A stretch of DNA of 64,000 nt from an uncultured Bacteroidota bacterium (GCA_903905065.1 CAIVEW010000009.1:24076-88075), one strand, 5' to 3'; positions 1 through 9,800 are shown, counted from the first letter of the stretch. Translations and numbers: made by a program. Notes: generated from the letters alone by a model not told the origin.

Positions 1-1040
1 TTACCGGCAAGGGACAATGGATAGATACGACTAATGTAGCGCAGGCCCCGGTTCCTGCAAACACACCTGGCGCGTTCCAGGAATTCACTCCGTTCACTTC
101 TAAATTCAGCGGCGTATCCGGCAGTGTTGGCGCAACCTACAGCTTTACTAAAGCTATTTATGCTAAACTTAATTTAGCCCGTGGATTCAGAGCTCCCAAT
201 GTGGCTGAGTGTGCGGCAGACGGAGTGCATGATGGAACACCTTTGTACGAGATCGGCGACAAAGACATAAAGCCGGAGACAAATATTGAGGAGGATCTGA
301 CTTTTGGTGTGAATACAAAAGACATCACATTTGAAGGAACGGTATTCAATAACAGCCTGAATAATTTCATTTACTCGAAAGGGTTGCTCAACTCGTCCGG
401 AACAGATTCATTCAGCAACCTGCTGAGTGTTGGCGGCACCCTGTTCCCTAATGCCCCGGTATTTGCGTACGTGAATGGGAATGCGCAGATGTATGGCGGG
501 GAAGCAATGCTTGATGTTCATCCATCGGCTCTACCTTGGCTGGAACTTAATGCCACTTTCAGTTATGTAAATGGCGGCCTGCTAAACGTACCGGATAGTG
601 TGAAGTACTTACCATTCGTTCCGCCGGCAAGGGTAACAGCCGACCTTATTTTCCACTTTAAGAAAGTGGGCAGGGGAATCAAGAATGCCTATGCAAAAGT
701 GGGTGTGGTGACCGTTGCGCAGCAAAAAAATATATTCTTCCAGGATACTACATTAAATCCGGGGCCGGATGCATATGCCAACAAGGCAATTACATCTGCA
801 ACGGCGGGCTATACCCTTTTTAATGCAGGGCTGGGAGGGGATATTCAGAATAATGGGCATACGATATGCAAGATCTTTATTAATGGAACAAACCTTTTTG
901 ACACCCCATATATGGACTATATGAGTCGTTTCAAATACCTGCCATACAATCCGGCAAACGGCAGGGTAGGGGTGCTGAACATGGGCAGGAATGTTAGCAT
1001 CAAAGTAATTATTCCATTTGATTTCAGTAAGAAGAAGTAG
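1..1040 (+). CDS. TonB-dependent outer-membrane receptor, 3' part
   Basis: The frame is open from base 3 to the stop at 1038-1040, so this is the C-terminal ~345 residues of a gene that begins before the window. The motif NLARGFRAPNVAE near residue 60 of the fragment is the beta-strand signature of TonB-dependent receptors. The rest alternates short polar turns and aromatic-rich strands, as expected for the second half of a 22-stranded barrel. It ends in KVIIPFDFSKKK rather than the classic terminal aromatic, which is not unusual in Bacteroidota. The family imports siderophores, vitamin B12 or glycans using the TonB-ExbBD energy system. The substrate cannot be told from this part because the plug and N-terminal domain are missing. 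A strong terminator follows at 1061. Confidence 0.88.
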   Translation, partial: TGKGQWIDTTNVAQAPVPANTPGAFQEFTPFTSKFSGVSGSVGATYSFTKAIYAKLNLARGFRAPNVAECAADGVHDGTPLYEIGDKDIKPETNIEEDLTFGVNTKDITFEGTVFNNSLNNFIYSKGLLNSSGTDSFSNLLSVGGTLFPNAPVFAYVNGNAQMYGGEAMLDVHPSALPWLELNATFSYVNGGLLNVPDSVKYLPFVPPARVTADLIFHFKKVGRGIKNAYAKVGVVTVAQQKNIFFQDTTLNPGPDAYANKAITSATAGYTLFNAGLGGDIQNNGHTICKIFINGTNLFDTPYMDYMSRFKYLPYNPANGRVGVLNMGRNVSIKVIIPFDFSKKK

Positions 1041-1060
1041 TAAATGGTTAGTAAAACAAG

Positions 1061-1088
1061 ATACCCGGCCATGTGCCGGGTATTTTTA
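1061..1088 (+). terminator. Rho-independent terminator after the TonB receptor
   Basis: Perfect 9-bp stem ATACCCGGC / GCCGGGTAT with a 5-base loop (1061-1083), running into a T-run (TTTTTAT). It lies 20 bases past the receptor stop and before the convergent gene ending at 1109. It may also act on the opposite strand, although the T-run there is poorer. Confidence 0.85.
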
Positions 1089-1108
1089 TGCTCATTATTG
1101 AATGCTTT

Positions 1109-1618
1109 CTATGCCACGGTCACCCTGGCCGCCAGCCAGCTTTCGCTCAATGGCACCAGCCATTTCTCCAGCAGCTCTTTTTTTGTTGTGGCGATATTGT
1201 TGAACAGGAGCGTGTCTTTTGTAATGTATCCCTTGTCTATGGCATACTGCACCTGTGTAAACGGCAGCATCTCCGCTTTGTTGTTACGCAGGAAAGTGAT
1301 CATCATCCGGTCAAAGAAATTTACGTCATACTGGCGTTCCAAGCTCTTTATGACCCTTACCGAACTATCTGTGCTGCAACCGCTCACTTCCACATCGGTT
1401 TCGTCGGCTATGATCACTACAAACTGCCGGAAGAGCAACCTCGCCCATCCCTTCACCGGGGCGCCATGAGCTTGCCACTGCGAATAGAACTGGTAGAGCT
1501 GTTCATTCACTTCTCTTTCTTCTTTCTCAATAAACGCCCGGCTGCACTGATAGACCCATACTCTTGCATTGTCTGCGAAATCAGCCGGCAGCAGGCTATT
1601 TAACTCATTAGTAACCAT
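1109..1618 (-). CDS. Conserved Bacteroidota protein of unknown function (169 aa)
   Basis: The product (MVTNELNSLLPADFADNARVW...) is a soluble, mixed alpha/beta protein. I recognise it as a small family widespread in Bacteroidota, often mislabelled 'ABC transporter ATPase'. No Walker motifs are present, so that name is unsupported. A longer frame would start at 1642, but a perfect CFB -7 box TACCTTTG lies at 1623-1630, immediately upstream of ATG 1618. The upstream start would therefore not be transcribed from this promoter, and ATG 1618 is preferred. Only four bases separate box and ATG, implying a leaderless mRNA. The 176-aa frame on the opposite strand (1073-1603) is a shadow. Confidence 0.8.
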   Translation of the reverse strand: MVTNELNSLLPADFADNARVWVYQCSRAFIEKEEREVNEQLYQFYSQWQAHGAPVKGWARLLFRQFVVIIADETDVEVSGCSTDSSVRVIKSLERQYDVNFFDRMMITFLRNNKAEMLPFTQVQYAIDKGYITKDTLLFNNIATTKKELLEKWLVPLSESWLAARVTVA

Positions 1619-1622
1619 GCAG

Positions 1623-1630
1623 CAAAGGTA
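1623..1630 (-). promoter_or_regulatory. CFB -7 box TACCTTTG, leaderless start
   Basis: Full 8/8 match to TAnnTTTG on the minus strand, four bases (CTGC) upstream of ATG 1618. No TTG (-33) is seen at the usual 17-23 base spacing. In CFB promoters transcription begins a few bases after the box, which here would fall at the start codon itself. Confidence 0.6.
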
Positions 1631-1793
1631 ATGTATATCCACAATATGCTCTGTTTTAGGCGTATGACGGGTTAGCGGATCCTGGTAATGTTGTTTAAAT
1701 TTTCTTGTGACGCAGAAGTATTTTTTGAAGCAAAAATTGAATTACACCACTAATGCAGAAAACCTTATTTTTACAACCACAAATAATAATTGA

Positions 1794-2927
1794 TTGAGGC
1801 AAGTTTATATTACAAGACTTTCAAAATACCTGCCAAACGAACCAGTATCTAATGATGACATGGAAGGGGTTTTGGGGATGGTAAATGGGAAACCATCGCG
1901 TGCACGTGCGTTAGTTTTAAGGAATAATGGGATCAAGACCCGCTATTATGCCATTAAAGATGGCCGTACAACACATACTAATGCCGGGTTGGCCGCCAAT
2001 GCGGTAAAAGGGCTATTTGATAGCGAATTCCCGATCAGCAAACTGGAGTTACTTGCAGCAGGCACTACGTCACCAGACCAGCTTTTACCCGCTCATGCGT
2101 CCATGGTGCAACACGAACTGAATGCAGGCAATATGGAGATCGCTTCTTTTGCTGGTGGGTGCTGCAGCAGTATGCAGGCGCTTAAATATGCCTGGATGGC
2201 AGTTGCCTGCGGCGTGGCAGATACCGGCGTGGCCTGTGGCTCTGAGCTGCTTTCCACCTGGATGCTTGCATCACGTTTCCAGGCGGAAGCAGATAACTGG
2301 AAGGAAATTGAAAAAAAACCGCATCTCGCGTTCGAAAAGGATTTTTTGCGCTGGATGCTGAGCGATGGTGCTGCGTCTGCGCTGCTGCAGGATAAGCCGA
2401 ATGAAGAGGGCTTATCGTTGAAAATTGAGTGGCTGGAAACAATTTCCTATGCCAATGAGCTGGAGACGTGTATGTATGCAGGTGCCCAGAAAAATGCAGA
2501 TGGGGCGTTGATAGGGTGGAACGAGATCGACCCATCCCTTTGGGCCCAGGAAAGTGTATTTGCTTTGAAGCAGGACACGCGCCTGCTGGGCAACAATATT
2601 ATTTCTAAGGGTGGTGATTTCCTGGCTTCCCTTATGGGGAAAAGGGGGGTGACGGCGGATGATATCGATTATTACCTGCCGCATATGTCCAGTGAGTATT
2701 TCAAGACGGAGATGCAGGATTATATGACCAGCATTGGCATGGACCTGGCCGCAGAAAAATGGTTTTACAATCTCACACGGGTAGGCAACGTAGGAGCCGC
2801 ATCTCCTTTCCTGATGCTGGAAGAACTGTTTCATAGCAACAGGCTTAAGAAAGGGGATAGACTGCTGGTGATGGTTCCGGAGAGTGCCCGGTTCACATAC
2901 GCATACTTATATCTTACCGTTGTTTAA
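1794..2927 (+). CDS. darB: DarB-like 3-oxoacyl-ACP synthase III (dialkylresorcinol biosynthesis)
   Basis: A 377-aa ketosynthase of the FabH/KAS III fold. The active-site region is SFAGGCCSSM, with candidate nucleophile Cys123 or Cys124. The catalytic His297 (YLPHMSS) and Asn332 (VGNVGAASP) complete the Cys-His-Asn triad. The N-terminus (ITRLSKYLPNEPVSNDDME) matches the KAS III branch that pairs with DarA. In known systems DarB joins a beta-ketoacyl thioester with a second acyl chain, and DarA then cyclises and aromatises the product to a 2,5-dialkylresorcinol, the lipid part of flexirubin pigments. The start is TTG: an in-frame TGA sits directly before it at 1791-1793 and the next ATG would remove 22 conserved residues. 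darA follows after 13 bases, so the two form an operon. Confidence 0.85.
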   Translation: MRQVYITRLSKYLPNEPVSNDDMEGVLGMVNGKPSRARALVLRNNGIKTRYYAIKDGRTTHTNAGLAANAVKGLFDSEFPISKLELLAAGTTSPDQLLPAHASMVQHELNAGNMEIASFAGGCCSSMQALKYAWMAVACGVADTGVACGSELLSTWMLASRFQAEADNWKEIEKKPHLAFEKDFLRWMLSDGAASALLQDKPNEEGLSLKIEWLETISYANELETCMYAGAQKNADGALIGWNEIDPSLWAQESVFALKQDTRLLGNNIISKGGDFLASLMGKRGVTADDIDYYLPHMSSEYFKTEMQDYMTSIGMDLAAEKWFYNLTRVGNVGAASPFLMLEELFHSNRLKKGDRLLVMVPESARFTYAYLYLTVV

Positions 2928-2940
2928 TTTGCGATAATTA

Positions 2941-3873
2941 TTGAGTATGAGGCCACGTATATTGGTAGTGTATTATTCACAAACGGGGCAACTTCGGCAA
3001 ATTCTGGATAGCATTTTGTCGGATATTAATGGAAAGGCAGACATCGATTATGCCGTAATTGAGCCGGTTACTCCCTTTCCTTTCCCATGGTCAGCATTAC
3101 AGTTTTTCGATGCTATGCCGGAAACAGTGGAGCATTTGCCGTGTGTTGTGAAGCCAATCCCTTCAGAAATACTAAATAAAAATTACGATCTCATTATATT
3201 GGGATACCAGCCGTGGTTTTTGAATCCTTCACAACCTGCTACCGGTTTCCTACAGTCGGAGCTCGCAAAGATATTAATGGGCAAGCCTGTAGTTACGGTT
3301 ATTGGTTGCCGCAACATGTGGCTGCATGCGCAGGAAAAAGTGAAAGGCTACCTGGATGGTCTTGGTGCGCGCCTGGTGGGCAATATAGTACTTACAGACA
3401 CCAACCCTAACCTCGTATCTACACTTACCGTGATACGCTGGTCTTTCAAGGGGCAGAAGAAGGCATCAGGGCTGTTACCTGCGGCAGGGGTGCAGGATGA
3501 AGACGTAGCTGCCGCCAACCGTTTTGGTAAGACAATATACCAGCACTTTGTGGATGACAATCTCATAGACCTGCAGCGAGGCCTGCTGTCGCAAGGGGCG
3601 GTGGTGCTGAAACCGGGGTTGGTAATCCTGGAGCAAAGGGGTATTAAAAATTTCCGGATCTGGTCAAAATATATTCGCAGGAAGGGTGGCCCCGGTGACC
3701 CCGCGCGTGCGTCCCGGGTATTGGCATTTAAAAATCTACTGATCGTAGCGATTTTTATTCTTTCTCCTATTTCTAATCTTACTGCGCTGATAAAGCTGGC
3801 CATCAAGCGTCATGCCCTCCTGAAAGATGTAGAATATTTCCGGCAAGTGGATTATGAGAAAGGGCGTATTTAA
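2941..3873 (+). CDS. darA: DarA-like dialkylresorcinol condensing enzyme
   Basis: A ~310-aa protein with an N-terminal flavodoxin-like module. ILVVYYSQTGQ (about residues 7-17) is the phosphate-binding loop of such folds. The C-terminal part contains a hydrophobic stretch (NLLIVAIFILSPISNLTALIK), suggesting membrane association near the acyl substrates. It matches the protein annotated as DarA in Bacteroidota and follows darB directly, which supports the name more than the fold does. Two starts are possible: TTG 2941 or ATG 2947. The ATG gives MRPRILVVYYSQTG, a good fit to a flavodoxin N-terminus, so the true start may be 2947. No other flexirubin genes (aryl polyene synthases, ammonia-lyase, acyltransferases) flank it within the window. 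Confidence 0.8.
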   Translation: MSMRPRILVVYYSQTGQLRQILDSILSDINGKADIDYAVIEPVTPFPFPWSALQFFDAMPETVEHLPCVVKPIPSEILNKNYDLIILGYQPWFLNPSQPATGFLQSELAKILMGKPVVTVIGCRNMWLHAQEKVKGYLDGLGARLVGNIVLTDTNPNLVSTLTVIRWSFKGQKKASGLLPAAGVQDEDVAAANRFGKTIYQHFVDDNLIDLQRGLLSQGAVVLKPGLVILEQRGIKNFRIWSKYIRRKGGPGDPARASRVLAFKNLLIVAIFILSPISNLTALIKLAIKRHALLKDVEYFRQVDYEKGRI

Positions 3874-3984
3874 GATTTAAATGTTTACTGTGAGTTACGG
3901 ATAGGTGGTCCGGTGAAAATTTTACAGAAAGATAATAATGGGCCGCCCGAAACCACCCTACATTTACAGCCCAAATATATTTTC

Positions 3985-4932
3985 ATGAACATACCTGTAG
4001 TTAATCTCGCCGAATTTACCAGTGGTGACCCGCAACTCAAGCAGCATTTTGTGAGCCAGCTTGGCAAGGCCTATGAGGAAGTAGGGTTTGTTGCTGTAAA
4101 GAACCACGGCATCCCGGATAGCCTGATAGCCGAATTATATGGCGATGTAGAGCAGTTTTTCGCTTTGCCTGTTGCAACAAAAGAAAAATACAAGAAGCCG
4201 GAGCTGGCTGGCCAGCGCGGTTATACTTCGTTTGGCACCGAACATGCCAAGGGTTACGATGATGCGCCGGATCTTAAGGAATTCTTCCAGTTTGGCCAGG
4301 TGGTAGAAGACAGCAACCCACTGAAATCCCAGTACCCCGATAACGTAGTTGTTGATGAAATACCGGCATTTACGCCGACTATGCTCGCTGCGTACAAGGC
4401 GTTTGAAGTTTCGGGTACATCCTTGCTACAGGCAATAGCTCTTTTCCTTGACCTGGACGAGCACTACTTCGACCAGTATGTGCATAACGGCAACTCTATA
4501 TTAAGAGCTATCTATTATCCGCCGATCACCCAGGAGCCAAAATCGGCCATTCGTGCAGAGCAGCACGAAGACATAAACCTGATAACATTGTTGGTGGGTG
4601 CATCTGCTGATGGCTTACAGATATTGAACATGCAAGGGGAGTGGGTACCCGTAACGTCTTTGCCGGAGCAGATAGTGGTTAATGTAGGAGATATGCTGCA
4701 ACGACTGACCAACGACCGCCTGAAATCAACTACTCACCGTGTGGTAAACCCTCCCAGGGAAAAGTGGGGCACACCACGTTATTCAATACCATTCTTCCTG
4801 CATCCGCGCAGCGATATGAGCCTGGCCTGCCTGGAAAGCTGTATTACAACTGCACACCCTAAGGCTTATGAGGATTATACTGCAGGCGAATATCTTGACG
4901 AGCGCCTGAGAGAAATAGGACTGAAAAAATAA
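3985..4932 (+). CDS. Isopenicillin N synthase-like Fe(II)/2-oxoglutarate oxygenase
   Basis: A 315-aa member of the plant-type 2OG-Fe(II) oxygenase family. The N-terminal DIOX_N part (IPVVNLAEF ... GFVAVKNHGIP) is followed by the double-stranded beta-helix. The iron ligands are visible as His194-x-Asp196 (QHEDINL) and His251 (TTHRVVNP), and the 2-oxoglutarate-binding Arg265-x-Ser267 as PRYSIPFF. The substrate is unknown: such proteins hydroxylate or desaturate small molecules, and the name does not imply beta-lactam synthesis. A GTG-started frame opens at 3913, but ATG 3985 gives the canonical IPVVNL start and has a near-consensus TACATTTA box just upstream (3959-3966). It lies downstream of darBA on the same strand, about 110 bases away, so a link to that pathway is possible but unproven. 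Confidence 0.85.
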   Translation: MNIPVVNLAEFTSGDPQLKQHFVSQLGKAYEEVGFVAVKNHGIPDSLIAELYGDVEQFFALPVATKEKYKKPELAGQRGYTSFGTEHAKGYDDAPDLKEFFQFGQVVEDSNPLKSQYPDNVVVDEIPAFTPTMLAAYKAFEVSGTSLLQAIALFLDLDEHYFDQYVHNGNSILRAIYYPPITQEPKSAIRAEQHEDINLITLLVGASADGLQILNMQGEWVPVTSLPEQIVVNVGDMLQRLTNDRLKSTTHRVVNPPREKWGTPRYSIPFFLHPRSDMSLACLESCITTAHPKAYEDYTAGEYLDERLREIGLKK

Positions 4933-4975
4933 GTGTCGGTTTGCGACAATACATATTATCTAAAGAACACCTTAT

Positions 4976-5004
4976 GTAGAGACGTTGCAATGCAACGTCT
5001 CTAC
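4976..5004. repeat. 29-bp near-perfect palindrome (GTAGAGACGTTGCA arms)
   Basis: GTAGAGACGTTGCA (4976-4989), one central A, then its exact reverse complement (4991-5004). It sits in the 133-base gap between the oxygenase and cdd. No T-run follows, so it is not a standard terminator. From memory, near-identical palindromes occur dispersed in genomes of Bacteroidota and cyanobacteria, so it is best read as a small dispersed repeat. Only one copy is present in this window. Confidence 0.75.
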
Positions 5005-5065
5005 GCAACAAAAAGAAAAATAATTTTCCGGTGTGCTGCCTGAGTTTCTTTGAACAGACCCACTT

Positions 5066-5506
5066 ATGAATTACCTGACTGATACCGATGCGAAAAAATT
5101 ATTTTCAGCGGCAATAGCTGCAGCTGAAAATACATATTCGCCATACTCTCATTTCCCGGTAGGGGCTGCCGTCCTTTCGGCGGATGGCACGATCGTTCCC
5201 GGCACAAACGTGGAAAATGCCTCGTATGGTCTCACTATTTGTGCGGAAAGAACCGCTTTGGGCCATGCGGTATCTATCGGTAAAACGGACATAAAAGCGA
5301 TTGCTGTATTCTGTAAGACGAACAGTGCCGCACCATGCGGAGCCTGCCGGCAATTCATCCTGGAGTTCGGCAGTGATATCGTTGTCATTTTCATGCACGG
5401 CGAAGAATTGATGCAACGAACAATAGGGGAACTATTGCCATTTGCATTCACTAAGGCAACAATGGACCAGCTTGAGAAAGTTGGTGATCAGGAGCATAAT
5501 TTGTAG
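5066..5506 (+). CDS. cdd: Cytidine deaminase
   Basis: 146-aa zinc-dependent deaminase that converts cytidine and deoxycytidine to uridine and deoxyuridine in pyrimidine salvage. The signatures are complete: Cys59-Ala60-Glu61 (TICAERTA) carries one zinc ligand and the catalytic glutamate. PCGACRQ supplies the other two ligands, Cys91 and Cys94. The length is normal for the homotetrameric class. A TTTCTTTG -7-like box lies at 5045-5052, 13 bases before ATG. A nucleoside transporter follows after only 21 bases, so uptake and deamination of cytidine are probably co-expressed. Confidence 0.95.
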   Translation: MNYLTDTDAKKLFSAAIAAAENTYSPYSHFPVGAAVLSADGTIVPGTNVENASYGLTICAERTALGHAVSIGKTDIKAIAVFCKTNSAAPCGACRQFILEFGSDIVVIFMHGEELMQRTIGELLPFAFTKATMDQLEKVGDQEHNL

Positions 5507-5527
5507 TTTGTAATTTAAAAATAACCT

Positions 5528-6760
5528 ATGGGGCGATTTACCGGGCTTATCGGCATTGTATTGATACTGGGTATCGCATTTCTTTTTTCCAATAACAAAA
5601 AACGTATCAATATCAGGCTGGTGCTGAGTGGGTTGGCATTGCAGTTGAGTATTGCGTTGCTTGTTCTGAAAGTGCCGGCCGTAAATCACTTTTTCCAGAT
5701 GCTGGGCAAGGGCATGCAAAAACTGGAAGGGTTCGCAAAAGAGGGCGCCAGTTTTGTATACGGCGGTATCGGCACTTTTGGCCCCGGTGGTTTAATAGTC
5801 AACTATGGAGTCTCCCCAACATTTGTATTCGCGTTCAATATCACGGCCACTATTATTCTTGTATGTGTGCTCGTAGCTATCCTCTACCATTTAAGGATAA
5901 TGCAATTTTTAGTGTCTATGGTAGCGCGTGCCATGAACTTTGTGATGCGGGTAAGCGGCGCCGAGGCATTGAGCAATGTAGCGAGTGCCTTCGTGGGCCA
6001 GGTGGAAGCGCAGGTGATGATCAGGGCATACTTGCCTACCATGACCAAAAGTGAGTTGCTGGCTTCTATGAGCGGCAGCCTGGCCTGCATAGCCGGAGGA
6101 ATTCTTATTGTGTATGCCAATATGGGTGCGCGGCCGGATTACCTGATCGCGGCGAGTCTGATGGCGGCGCCGGGGGCTTTGGTCATCTCTAAGATCGTTT
6201 TCCCGGAAACCGAAGAGTCGAATACGATGGGCAAAGTGAAACTGGATGTGAAAAGTGACTACGCCAACCTTGTTGACGCCATCACCCACGGCGCTGCAGA
6301 TGGGTTTAAGATTGCCATGAACGTAATCGCCATGCTGATAGGTTTTATAGCACTGATAGCCATGGTAAACTGGATGCTGGGGCATATTCACAGCGGGCTT
6401 TCGCTCGATTTCATTTTCGGCAAATTGTTTTATCCCTTTGCCTGGGCCATGGGTGTGCCTCAGCAGGATATACATAATGCGGCTACTTTACTTGGGCAGA
6501 AACTTACCGTGAACGAATTTGTAGCGTTTAAGAGCCTTACCACAAATTCTGTGCCTATGGTGACGCCGAAAGGATTAACGATCATTACCGTGGCGATTTG
6601 CGGCTTTGCCAATTTCAGCAGCGTAGGAATGCAGATAGGCGGCATCGGGGCGTTAGCTCCTACGCGCCGCCACGACCTTGCCAAACTAGGGATGAGAGCA
6701 TTGCTTTGTGGTACACTGGCCTCATACCTCTCCGCTACCATCGCGGGTATGCTTGTGTAA
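5528..6760 (+). CDS. Concentrative nucleoside transporter (CNT/NupC family)
   Basis: A 410-aa polytopic inner-membrane protein with the CNT order: N-terminal helices, the 'nucleoside recognition' core and a C-terminal helical domain ending in GFANFSSVGMQIGGIGAL. The core motif ALSNVASAFVGQVEAQVMI corresponds to the substrate-binding GQTExP loop of characterised CNTs. Here the Thr is Val159 and the usual Pro is Gln162, while Gln158 and Glu160 are kept. The family couples Na+ or H+ entry to nucleoside import. Its position just after cdd suggests pyrimidine nucleoside salvage. The start is ATG 5528; two further in-frame Met residues are too far inside TM1. No terminator is evident before the next gene at 6895. 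Confidence 0.9.
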   Translation: MGRFTGLIGIVLILGIAFLFSNNKKRINIRLVLSGLALQLSIALLVLKVPAVNHFFQMLGKGMQKLEGFAKEGASFVYGGIGTFGPGGLIVNYGVSPTFVFAFNITATIILVCVLVAILYHLRIMQFLVSMVARAMNFVMRVSGAEALSNVASAFVGQVEAQVMIRAYLPTMTKSELLASMSGSLACIAGGILIVYANMGARPDYLIAASLMAAPGALVISKIVFPETEESNTMGKVKLDVKSDYANLVDAITHGAADGFKIAMNVIAMLIGFIALIAMVNWMLGHIHSGLSLDFIFGKLFYPFAWAMGVPQQDIHNAATLLGQKLTVNEFVAFKSLTTNSVPMVTPKGLTIITVAICGFANFSSVGMQIGGIGALAPTRRHDLAKLGMRALLCGTLASYLSATIAGMLV

Positions 6761-6894
6761 CCTAGTGCCTCGATCTGCACGCTGGGCGAGTTAATGCTCT
6801 AGGTAACAATTTGGTAATATTCAATCGACAAAAACATAATCTTAAGATAACATTGTTTCGGCAAATTTGCAGCAATATATAAATACAATTTTTC

Positions 6895-9800
6895 ATGCTG
6901 CTATTTGTACGAAGGAAGTCATTACTGGTTATTTTATTAATAAATAATTTTATACTTCTTTCGTTTTCAGGCGGCAGAGTTTATGCGCAATCGTTCACGG
7001 CAGGCAACCTGGCGATACTGCGGGTTGGGGATGGCGTGACTGGCCTGGTAAGTTCGGCACAGCCCTTAACAGTGGTGGAGTATACTACTTCGGGGGTCGC
7101 GACGGGAGTTACCGTTGCACTTCCGAGTTCCGGAGCAGGACCATACGTTACCAATAGTGGCAGCGCAACTTCTGAGGGGCAAATGACCATGTCGGCGGAA
7201 AGAGACCGGTTGGTAGTGGTTGGTTATAATGCGGCACCGGGTACTGCCAATGTTGCGACTTCGCTTTCCTCCACTTATAACCGGGAGTTGTTTACCATAA
7301 ATTCGGGAGCGGTAAGCACAAATGCTGCGTCCACTACACTATACTCCGGAAATAATATCCGGTCTGGAACTGCGTCGGGGACAAATTATTTTGGCGGGGG
7401 ACCTGCAAACGGTATATCTGACCTGAATACCAACACAATGCTGACTGCGGCTTTGGTTAACACACGTGTCGTTCAAATATTTAACGGACAAACTTATATC
7501 TCATCAGGTAGCGGGACATTTCTTGGTGTTAATAGTCTCGGAACTGGCATCCCCACAACTTGCTGCCAGGCCACGTCGCTGCTTAACACGCCTAATTCGG
7601 GCAGTGCGTACGGATTTTCATTCAGCCCTGATGGTAATACATTGTATATAGCGGATGATGGATTATCGGGAGGCACTCCGGGTATCAGCAAGTATACAAA
7701 AAGCGGTGCCACTTATACGCTTGCGTACGTCGTCAATACAACTACCAGCAGAAGTATTGCGGTAGATTATTCAGGAGCAAATCCGATCATTTACGCTACT
7801 ACAGCCAGCAGCACAGCTCCGAATTCCATTATCAAGATCACGGATGTGGGTGCAGGGTCGGCATCAACTATTTTGGTGGCATCGTCGCCCGCAAATACGG
7901 TATTCCGGAGTCTAACTTTTGTCCCGTACTGCGGTGCATCAATATCGTTGATAGGCGCGTCAACCGTTTGCAGCGGCACTAACCCGCGAATTGTAATCAA
8001 AGGTAATCCTACCGGCGCTGTCACGTACAATATTAACGGAGTTACCACATATACCACAACGATAGGCCCAAATGGTTTCGATACCGTAAGCATAGGGCCG
8101 ATAACTGCGAATACAACTGTCAACCTGGTGAGCATTAACACCCAGGCTTGTTCGTCGGTTCCAATTACCGGCAGTGTGACAGTCAACGTATTTCCTGCTG
8201 CTACATTTGCTTCCATTAGTACGGATGGCCCGTTATGTGCGGGCTTCGATCTGCACCTGAATGCTGCTATTACGGCCTCTGCAAGCCCGTATACCTATAC
8301 ATGGAGTGGCCCTGCTTATTCATCAGGCACGATATCGTCGGCACTGCTTACAAGTTCAGTTACCGTAACGTCGATACCCGCGCTACCTGCTAATCCCGTC
8401 TATACGCTTACGGTAACAGATGGCAATAGCTGTGCTATTTCTACAACGGTTACAACAACCGTAAATCCTTTGCCCATAGCCTACACCGTCTTTGGTTCCG
8501 GCAGTTATTGCGTTGGCGGAACAGGGATTGACGTGCAATTGAATAATTCTCAGACCGGCGTCAACTACCAACTATACAATACCACCGGGCCTGTCGGCAG
8601 TGTGATGCCGGGCACAACAGGGTCATCTGTAAATTTTGGTAACTGGCCGGCGGGTACCTATACTGTATCGGCAAGTAACCCTGCAACCGGCTGTAATAAT
8701 GGTATGGTGGGCTCTGCGGCTATAACCGTGAACCCGCTGCCTGCAGTGATCACAGGGTCGATGACGGTTTGCCCGGGTACTACCACTGCGTTGACTGATG
8801 CCGGCGGCGGGACTTGGAGTTCTGCGTCACCCGGAAATGCAAGCGTTGGATCGACTGGGATCGTAACCGGAATTACCGGCAATACTACAGCCATCATAAC
8901 CTATACGCTCCCCACTACCTGTTATATTACGGCCACGGTCAGCGTGAACCCATTGCCATTAACGATCACCGGCGGCAATGCTGTGTGTATGGGCTCGTCC
9001 CTTGCTCTTTCTGATGCAACGGGTGGTGGCACCTGGATCAGCAGTAATACCGGGGTTGCTACGATAGGATCGGGTAGTGGTGCGGTTACGCCCGTTTCCC
9101 AGGGAACAACCACGATCAGTTATGTGCTCCCTACAGGCTGTATGGTCAATGCGGTGATCACAGTCAACCCATTGCCAGCAGCGATCACGGGAACTATGAA
9201 TGTATGCGCCGGATCGAATATTACACTCAGTGATGCGGTTGGGGGTACATGGAGCAGCAGCAATACGGGCACTGCTACTGTAGGTTTACTTTCCGGTATC
9301 GTAAACGGTGTTGCCGCGGGTACGACAAACATTACCTATACACTGCCAACAACCTGCCTGATCTCTACACCGATAACGGTAAACCCCTTGCCTACGAGCA
9401 TTCTCGGAAATCCTTCGGTTTGCGTTGGGTATACAACATCTTTGAGTGATCTTACGACGGGCGGGACCTGGAGTTCGGGTGCGCCCGGGCTGGCGACTGT
9501 GGGCTCTTCGGGTCTTGTAACAGGCCTTTTCACAGGAACTGCAAACATATCTTATACCATATCTTCCACCGGCTGCTATTTATTTGACAATGTTACCGTC
9601 AATCCACTGCCGGTGACGATCAGTGGCCCATCCACCGTTTGTGCAGGATCTGTTACCGTTTATACCGATATTTCTACCGGCGGCACCTGGAGCAGCAGTA
9701 ACACAGGCGTGGCTAATATTGGCGTCGGCACCGGATCACTCACAGCCATCATGGCGGGGACAACCGTAATTACTTATACGATCGGCACAGGGTGTACAAC

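Noticed and set aside
1073..1603. 176-aa rightward frame opposite the 169-aa gene
   Set aside because: No family resemblance. The leftward frame matches a conserved family and has a promoter, so this is a shadow.
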